The notes under the pieces: generated by a model
What the model was told of the DNA's origin: nothing
The model's database searches: none
Seen by the model: only the letters and a program-made list of their open reading frames with translations
Shown here: positions 56,979-64,000 of the stretch, in pieces
Layout: every line of letters begins with the position of its first letter
How positions within the stretch are numbered: the first letter of the stretch is position 1
Assembly (NCBI GenBank): GCA_015178975.1
Contig: WHVD01000113.1
Coordinates: 124,001-188,000 of the forward strand
Source of the DNA: Hysterangium stoloniferum
Lineage: Eukaryota; Basidiomycota; Agaricomycetes; Hysterangiales; Hysterangiaceae
Reading direction: 5' to 3'
Length of the DNA: 64,000 nucleotides
Position numbers and translations under genes: made by a program

Positions 56979-58095
56979 ATGACGACGCAGGATGGGGATG
57001 TATTTGATCCATTGACTGGCTCTGTGCTGAGTATCTTGGGAGGCGATTCGTCTGTTATCAGGAGGGAGGATGGGTTACAGTTTGCTATGAGTGATGCTGA
57101 GTGGGTTATCCTTACTCACCATGGCGTTGCTATGCTTAATCTAGCCATTGCAATTCAGATTGGCGTATATCCCTTGCGTCACGACGGCCATAACAGTACC
57201 GCCTCATTCTGGTGTGTTCTCAGGGTACGGTACGTTCTTCTTAACCGGCGCAGCACACCAGTTGGAGAAAGTAAGTCTCGGCTAACCACAGTACTTATAT
57301 ACGTTACGGTATAACACCACCTCACAGGGGCGCTGTAATCCGCGATACCACAGCTTTACATGGTCCGATTGGATGGATACTCATCCAACGGCTCACCCAG
57401 CGTCAGCACTCAAATTGCAACTTTAAGGAGTTCGGAGGTGGCACAGGAGAGCTGACGGCTTCATTCGCAGCAGTTACAGATGGAAGTAGTCCCTTTCACC
57501 ACAAGACAATTCCCAACATCCCCTTTCTCAAACTAATCGTGTATCATCTACGTCGCAGGGCCATATTCCCCTCGTCGTCAGCGCTTTCATCGCGAGACTG
57601 GTTCATTTGAAGAAGGAAGTCGAGACAAGAAGGGGTTGAAACGTACCATCTCCGGAGACGCTGAGGCGCACTTGTTTGCAGCCGAGTTGGGAGCCGCTGA
57701 TGTTGGCGTTATTTTCTCGCCTGTTAGACTGTTCCCTTCGAAATGGCACCAACGAGGGATGTGAGTACTGGTGTGTTCGGTGTGCAGACTTACATGATAC
57801 TAAAACGTTGTACACGGTTGAGTCTTCCAGGTCCTCCACTCACGGAACAAAGCGCCGTTTCAGCGTTGATAGTTCACAATGTAACTGTCTGACTTGGCGT
57901 CAGGAAGCATGGGAATCACGCAATGGACGTTTTGACGCTACTTGGGTACGTTTTGTCTCCTTGAGCAGTACTGTCGTAGTAAATTTGATTTCTGACTCGT
58001 ATTTACCACCACAGGTGCCATTGGAGGCAGGCCTGTCGGAGCCACATGTCCTTTCACTTGTCAGAAGCAACCTCGAGAGGCTCTTAGGCGCGTAA
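56979..58095 (+). pseudogene. Amidohydrolase (metallo-dependent hydrolase) pseudogene
   Basis: Pieces in order: GDVFDPLTGSVLSILGGD, SSVIRREDGLQFA, STQIATLRSSE, KKGLKRTISGDAEAHLFAAE then LGAADVGVIFSPVRLFP, LPGPPLTEQSAVSALIVHNVT, and ESRNGRFDATW|VPLEAG then LSEPHVLSLVRSNLERLLGA. They match the C-terminal half of fungal composite-domain amidohydrolases (often annotated near N-acetylglucosamine-6-phosphate deacetylase), zinc-type hydrolases of C-N bonds. Frames change several times and stops intervene, and the metal-binding N-terminal region is absent. A phase-compatible intron with ACCACAG acceptor (near 58014) remains. Confidence 0.75.
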
Positions 58096-58622
58096 ATGAG
58101 CTCCGAAGAAGCTGATCCCGTGGCATACTATGGTACCAGTATTTTGAATCATTTAAATGGAAATAAAAGCGATATAATTCAATGAAATCTCGTAAATGAC
58201 CCCGTGGAATTAATACTCGTCACCGGTTTCCCCATTAGTTTCCACAGCCTGGGTCTGCCCTAGCCCTATTGATCCATCTGTAACGCATACCTGTATAAAA
58301 GGCAGGGGTGAGTATATCGTTCTCGCGGAGCTGTCTATATCTTGCAGTAAGAAAATGCGTTTACCGAGTGGTCGATCAGAAACGGTACGATATAGAGCTT
58401 ACCTAGTGGTCAAACTCTTCCGTAGCGCTTGAAATCTTTCTTTGGTGAATATCGAAATACACAGTTGTCTTTCGGCAAAAAGACAAGGGAACGCTAGAAA
58501 CGTGTTATTTAGTCTGTGATTGACGAAAGAGGAAAAGCGTTCGGTTAAGGTGGGTGCAGACATACTGTACGATACCAGTCAGGTACTGTCTCCTACGGTA
58601 GAGCGCCACCTAATAATACTGT

Positions 58623-58858
58623 CACAATGCGAGACATTGAGCGATTTCATCACAATTACACCATATATTCGAACCTCAATCGTTGCTCCTCCAGGGCCAA
58701 TGCATATCGATAAAGGTCTATTCCTCTCTTTAGTTCCATGATCTCATATTCTCAATACAATGATGTCACAAAAGCTTTAGTGGAAGACACAGGCACCCCA
58801 GAGTTTCGGGTATCTATGGATGTAATTGTGATGAAATCGCTCAATGTCTCGCATTGTG
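58623..58858. mobile_element. MITE-like element with 38-bp perfect inverted ends
   Basis: CACAATGCGAGACATTGAGC continuing to CATCACAATTACA (58623-58660) recurs inverted at 58821-58858. 236 bp in total, no coding. The right end abuts repeat R copy 4. No target duplication was confirmed. Confidence 0.65.
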
Positions 58859-58861
58859 GAC

Positions 58862-59645
58862 AAGCTTACAAGGCGAGTTTATAGACAAATTAAAGAAGAT
58901 AAATACTAGTCCTCAGTGAATTATTATTGAGTAAGATGTTTGAGGTCGTGGTAGCCACACCGATGGCCCAGGCTAAGGAACGAGAACTAAACAAAAGCTT
59001 AGTGAAGGCTAAAATGCAGGCACACTAAGCGATGGTCACCAGATCTTGGGCTTTCCCCTTCTTTTTCGTGATGTGATTTGGCATTTGAAATTCGAAGCGG
59101 ATCATGACATTAGGAGGTTTAGCAAAATAATCGCGTTCTGCTTCATCATGATAACGTACACCGAACTAAGTCGCACTATTACACTGTCCCTTCAGACTTT
59201 CATCACTCTACAGGTGACTAACTGTTATTTTGGCTGCGCTTGATTTTAGAATCACTTCGGGTAGAAATTGGATCCCCATTCGGACAACTCAATTAGACAC
59301 CTTTTGACCCTTCTCGTAAACTGACACCCCTGTCTTTCTTTGGCATAATAAACCCCTTTTTTGAGTTTTTTTACCCGCTTTCCGGAATACTTCTAGACCA
59401 TCATTCATTGGCCGTGCCCCTTGCATTGCATGCACGAGCCACCTGATTGACAGAGCCCTAAAACCTCCATGACGACAGACCAGAATAGAGGCACCACGAA
59501 ACTTATAAAGGCTTGTTATGGTTTTTTCTCTTTTCTATCCACTTAGTGTTCACTTTGCTACTTTCCGCTGATGTCTCTCCCGCAGATTACCATGAATGGG
59601 GCCAGTATCGTATTACAAGTAGTTGGCTATTGGTCGTGATTCATC
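58862..59645 (-). repeat. Dispersed repeat R, copy 4 (inverted)
   Basis: Inverse of 46610-47800 with internal gaps: from TTCACTGAGGACTAGTATTT (about 58920, inverse) to the inverse of ACGACCAATAGCCAACTACT (about 59635). It ends next to the hairpin element at 59725. Confidence 0.8.
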
Positions 59646-59724
59646 GCCATTACTGACTAGACAATTCTGTCCCAGAGTCTTGAGTTTCTACGGAGGGCAT
59701 TGCCATGAGCGGGGTCATTGTGTT

Positions 59725-59984
59725 GGCGACCGGAAGGGTGAGACATGTGGCCGCCCCTTCGAAAATGCTCGTGCTTTGGACAAGCGGCGACAAGAATGTT
59801 CGCATGCCATCTGGGAGTGGATATGGATCGAAGACGGCACTATACCACGTAGCCTGCTCAAGCGGTATAGTGCCGTCTTCGACCCATATCCACTCCCAGA
59901 TGGCATGAGTACATTCGTGTCGCCGCTTGTCCAAAGCATGAGCAGTTTGGAAAGGCGGCCACATGTCTGACTCTTCCGGTCGCC
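59725..59984. repeat. 260-bp near-perfect palindrome (hairpin)
   Basis: Left arm 59725-59846 and right arm 59864-59984 are inverted copies of about 121 bp with few mismatches, around a 17-bp spacer. ORFs on both strands through it (for example 59623-59970) are by-products. Confidence 0.9.
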
Positions 59985-61940
59985 ACGTGAGAAGAGACAT
60001 AGAAGCATGTCATCTCGCACGTAGAGCATTTCCCAGAAGGTCATCGACTATAGGTCGTGGACATTGCAGCCATTGTTGTGAAGGTTGCTGGCGATGCCGT
60101 TCCAGTGCTTGGCTTAAAGAGTGCAGCGACCCTTCTTTCGCAATTATGCACTAGCCGTAATATTATTTATTTAGTGGATATTCTTATTAATTCTCCGAGT
60201 ACTTTCGAAGTTGAATTCATTAGAGCATATAATATTTACCACGCATTTTCAAAACTATGAACATTCTCAGATATATTATATATATTCCTTGAATTTTAGA
60301 ACATATTCCGAGATTAAAAATTTGAACCAGCACTGCTTCGAATCGAAAAGGGACCCTAGGCGCTTATGTGTTTCTACACACTCTGGGAGAATCTACCGGA
60401 GGGCATCGACATGTGCCTGGTCGTGCTTTGATGGGGGATGTGTTCGGACGATGCGATGGGGTGATGTGCACAGCTGCATCATGCGAAGCTTGCACATCCG
60501 TTTAGTCTGAATGAGGAAAGGAAGGCGAACTCAAAGCGAGTAAGGCGTGTTTCTTCTGCCGTTCTGTGCGCATCAGAATATGGGCTGAGATTTTGGAAAT
60601 AGCTGCTGCATGGCATCAACCCTCCAATCAGTCTTCGCAGTTCCATACGCACATGCTATCCACATCCCTTTCCCTCCAGGCCCACACCCGTACCCAACAG
60701 CTCCCCTCACCCTTATTGACTGTCACATGCGCAATGTGGCAGACGAACTGAGACTCGGATCCTCGCACCCATTTCCCATCCCACTCTCCGGGAGTGTCAA
60801 CCACCACCCTGTTGTTATTGTAGATAGAAGGACACAGAAGTCACCAGAAGTGACCAAACTCAGACTCAGACTCAAACTCGAATGACTGGCGGTGGTAGAT
60901 TGCCAACACGGAGATAGCGCTACGGTAAGTACATGCGGGCACATATGGGTCCAAACCACACACAACGAGCAAGCTTGGAAAACCCACGTTGGCTCCCCTG
61001 TGACGAGTCTGCTGCACCCCTTACGATTGTCGTCCCACGTCTTGCTTCCAGCTTCCCATTGGAGGATGTTTTTCCCTCACAGGATGAATCTCGGTCATTT
61101 CAACCCCCTCCAGATAGCTCTGGTCTATCTACTCACAGCTCTTGCATGTCCCCAGAAGCTTGTTGGAGGATGTTTTTCCCTCACAGGATGAATCTCAGTC
61201 ATTTCAACCCCCTCCAGATAGCTCTGGTCTATCTACTCACAGCTCTTGCATGCCCCCCGAAGCTTGCACATCATTTTTTTTTGGCTTGCAGTGCCGAGCC
61301 ACTGTTCCTTTCTCCCTAGAGCCAAATGTACAACCCTGTTGGACCCCTCACGAGAGTCATTCCCTGCTGATGGCGACTTCCTCCTTCCCCATGCTCGTCT
61401 CTTCCCTGCTTAAAGGAATCCCCCACTTGCCCCAACTCTGATCCCCGTATCAATATATGTCCAGGTGACGCCTCCACTTCCCCCTGTGTATCTTCTACTC
61501 CCACCTGCTGCGGGTTAGTAAATGTCCTTGGATATTGCTTTCAAGAATCAAGGCTGAGGGACCGTCAACATGCCTAGAATACTTAGGCATAAACCTTGAG
61601 TCCATGGCTATGGAGGTGTAAGGTTCGGCTTTATAGATAGCGTAATCCTTCAGTTGAGCTCTTTACGAAGCGGAATACACAGAGTAGGAATAGGCTCCAA
61701 TTCGAAAAAAGACCCCCTAACTAATGGGGGGTTCACCTATTTATGCTAGCCCTCCTAAGCTACGTTCCCTGACAACCTCTTATACGTCTGAAACCCTCTA
61801 ATGATCGAAAACTTCCAGCGTCTTCTCTTTACCCCTTACCATCTAAGACTAGGGCGGTTACCCGCCCGATTCATCGTCCGCCACCAAGTCTGCTCCCATT
61901 ACACCTGCCCTCCCACACTGCACGGCAGTGTGCACAGTAT
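59985..61940. other. Unassigned; contains a 104-bp tandem duplication (61061-61268)
   Basis: GGAGGATGTTTTTCCCTCAC starts at 61061 and again at 61165. Since 104 is not a multiple of 3, any reading frame (peptide PSQDESxSFQPPPDSSG) shifts after the first copy. 60378-60520 resembles 22405-22560. No gene is recognised. Confidence 0.5.
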
Positions 61941-61950
61941 CGCAAATGGG

Positions 61951-62691
61951 TCAATCGTGTAATTCCAACACTCCCTGCTCCAACTCATCGAGATCATCGC
62001 TCCAGTACCCTCCTTCTCCCCACACATCACCCACCATACCCTCAGTGCGCACCCCGCTCCCTTGTGCCACAGCTGTGTCCTCACGTGTGGTGGGTGCTTC
62101 AAATTCTGGTCTGCATCTGTCTATGCCGCTCACTGCCGACTTAGAGGGCTGGCCACGTCTGCCCTGGTGGGACACAGCGTCGAGGCATTGCTGAAGAGAT
62201 GGTGCCGACTGTGTTGGGGCGCTCTTACGTGGCTTGGTCCTGCGACAGGAAGCACTCAAAGCATGCTGTTGGCGTGTTGTTGGGAGCCTATGGGATCTGT
62301 CTGGGTGTGCAGACAGCCTTTCCACTAGTGGCATTTGGTGTTGCTCTCGCCAGGCCCGGCACCATTCCCTGGTGCGAGGCTTAGCCATAGGGACGGTTTG
62401 TGGCCTGTTGATATTATGCTGTGCTTCGAGGATCTGACGATGCATTGACTCTAGGTGCCCCATTCACAGATCCCAAGCAACCTGTACCCCCCTAAGCGCG
62501 CTATCGCGGACAGCGGCCAGTAGACCCTGTGCCTCCATGATGGGTAAGTCCTTCTCAGTGCTTGGACGTACTGATCCCACATAAATAGCAGATGCCTCTT
62601 TAGCGCTAGACCCAACAGATCGATGTCGACCACACCCTGGCATCACAGACATTTGTGCAACCTTGATGTGATCGGTGGACTGACCTCGGCC
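61951..62691 (-). pseudogene. C-terminal extension of gypsy polyprotein (element IV), downstream part
   Basis: Minus strand continues the Pol frame from 63627-64000 once LTR 62697-63626 and one TTGCG are removed: ...LLPQ|GRGQSTDHIK..., basic, then an acidic end VWGEGGYWSDDLDELEQG. A TGA at 62464-62466, consistent with CGA-to-TGA, breaks it in frame. No domain is recognised in the extension. Confidence 0.65.
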
Positions 62692-62696
62692 TTGCG

Positions 62697-63626
62697 TGTT
62701 ACGACCGTGTCGTAACCCATGTCGCAACCCGATGGTCTCCGAGAATACTACAGTCTATCGATGTTTCGAGTTATTGATCAAGTCATCATTTCGGCAACCT
62801 TCGGAATACCGACACTGACGTATACCTTCACGGCGATCAAACCTCGTTTACGCCCCTGTCAAATATACTCGTACCATCTGGTTATGCTTTGATACGTCCC
62901 CTTTCATTATGATGATCCGTTTTACTCTATGTTTCACATATGCCCATATATACCTGTAGCCCGTGGACTATTCCCTTTTCTCGTAATTCCGCTCTCGGCT
63001 AATCTCGGCTTCCGATCTTATTGTAACTTTCCGGTTCCTAGTCAAGCTTATTTGTCAATGCCGTTTTCCGCTCTTCCCTTAGTTAGTAGTTTCTAGACGC
63101 CGATAACCCATATATAAACCCGCTGTAATGTAACTACTAGACAATCAGAATATCGACTTAGAATATCGACTTAGCTCGACTTAGATACCCTCTAATTTCC
63201 GACTCCATTATCTATTCATGACCACCACATTCCGACTCCATCCGATTTACGATTCAACCTACATTTACGACTTCAACCTCTAATCTCCGACTCTCAGTCC
63301 CCGACACTCTCAGTCTCCAACTCTCACTCTCCGACTGTCTCAGTCTCCGACTCTCAGTCTCCGACTCTCAGTCTCCGACTCTCAGTCTCCGACTCTCTCA
63401 GTCTCCGACTCTTGGTCTCCGACCCCTCAACCCAACCCTCAACTTATCCTTCGGTTTCCGATCGGTAGTTTACCGAGAGGTTTACTTGACAGGACTAGTT
63501 TTTGCCCACCCAAAATTTAAGGACACCTGACGGTAACTTGCGAGGGCACAGCACATAAGCTGAAGCCAAGTCCTTCCGTTCGATCCCCGTCGGTCTGCCG
63601 ACATCCGTCAGTTTCTGCTCTTAACA
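62697..63626 (+). mobile_element. Solo LTR family E in gypsy element IV (target TTGCG)
   Basis: 930 bp from TGTTACGACCGTG to GCTCTTAACA, flanked by TTGCG at 62692-62696 and 63627-63631. TATA-like CCATATATAAACCC lies near 63108, a 12-bp tandem repeat (CTCAGTCTCCGA) at about 63290-63425, and the shared LTR motif at 63541-63573. Confidence 0.92.
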
Positions 63627-64000
63627 TTGCGGCAACAAATGGACACTTGAAACGCCCAAGGCCTCCATGTATGCCTGCAATGGCTGCATGTGTTGAATCT
63701 CCTTGTATGGCAACCACGTCTTCTCAGCCGTGTTCCACAACACCTCAAACAAGGCATCAATGCCTTTTCCCGAGTGAGCCAAAATTCTTTCTACCGCCCA
63801 CTCTCGTTGCTGACTGCCAAAGCCAGGGATTTGTCTCAGCTGCCTACCTGGGAATAGCTGGTCATCATTTGGGATATGGATACGAAGTAAAGACGCGTGA
63901 AAGGAAGGGTTAATTCCCTGCTTCTTTAACTCCACTGACAGGTCCAGCTCATAGGTTGCACCTGGCTCCAATACGCGGGTGATCCTAAAAGGGCCAATGT
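63627..64000 (-). pseudogene. Gypsy Pol C-terminus (element IV), continues past the window end
   Basis: Minus-strand residues IGPFRITRVLEPGATYELDL, INPSFHASLLRIHIPNDDQL, QQREWAVERILAHSGKG and ALFEVLWNTAEKTWLPYKE match the region after integrase in chromoviral gypsy Pol (integrase C-terminal SH3-like part and a chromodomain-like module). The frame is interrupted at 63626 by the solo LTR. Confidence 0.8.

Noticed and set aside
59623-60044. Genes on both strands across 59.6-60.0 kb
   Set aside because: The overlapping frames mirror each other because the sequence is a palindrome.

Overview
The window looks like nuclear DNA of a filamentous fungus, most likely an Agaricomycete (Basidiomycota). 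The host genes have many GT-AG introns of about 50 nt, and the repeats are fungal Ty3/gypsy (chromovirus-type) and Ty1/copia retrotransposons. Species assignment is inference.

Layout. 1-1150: foldback DNA element. 1158-5212: decayed copia element, cut off inside its reverse transcriptase by the LTR of a minus-strand gypsy element (5213-5756). 5757-19262: dense gypsy mosaic. An internally deleted gag-pol (8213-14927) is split by an inverted solo LTR (9138-11837, duplicated target ATGGG), itself split by a second solo LTR (9573-10617, duplicated target ACTGT). Two gypsy 3' regions carry a spliced gene antisense to the element, encoding coiled coils and a Cys-rich zinc-type module. 22.4-24.0 kb: repeat copy, a chimeric ORF and telomere-like repeats. 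24.5-28.6 kb: a minus-strand HEAT-repeat gene built from about 22 copies of a 166-bp exon+intron unit.

31.8-39.8 kb is a compact block of conserved host genes: RIO1 kinase, an unidentified conserved protein, mitoribosomal mL43, exosome subunit MTR3 and SAGA subunit SGF11. SGF11 reads intact through ten exons. The other four each have one apparent disabling change. 40.3-48.4 kb is repeats and LTRs again, including a solo LTR with duplicated target GGTTC.

48.6-58.1 kb is a run of pseudogenes: an ISWI ATPase without its N-terminal helicase lobe, a copper amine oxidase scrap, a Ser/Pro-rich remnant and an amidohydrolase, with copies of an unnamed dispersed repeat (R) and tRNA-Lys-like relics between them. 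58.6-60 kb holds inverted-repeat elements. 61.9-64 kb is a minus-strand gypsy pol interrupted by a solo LTR (62697-63626, duplicated target TTGCG).

The only gene set with a shared cellular theme is 31.8-39.8 kb: ribosome maturation (RIO1), mitochondrial translation (mL43), RNA decay (MTR3) and chromatin (SGF11), arranged as divergent pairs with short shared promoters. Most else is transposon sequence marked by C-to-T/G-to-A changes that create stops and destroy catalytic residues. All identifications are from reading the sequence; no database search was run.
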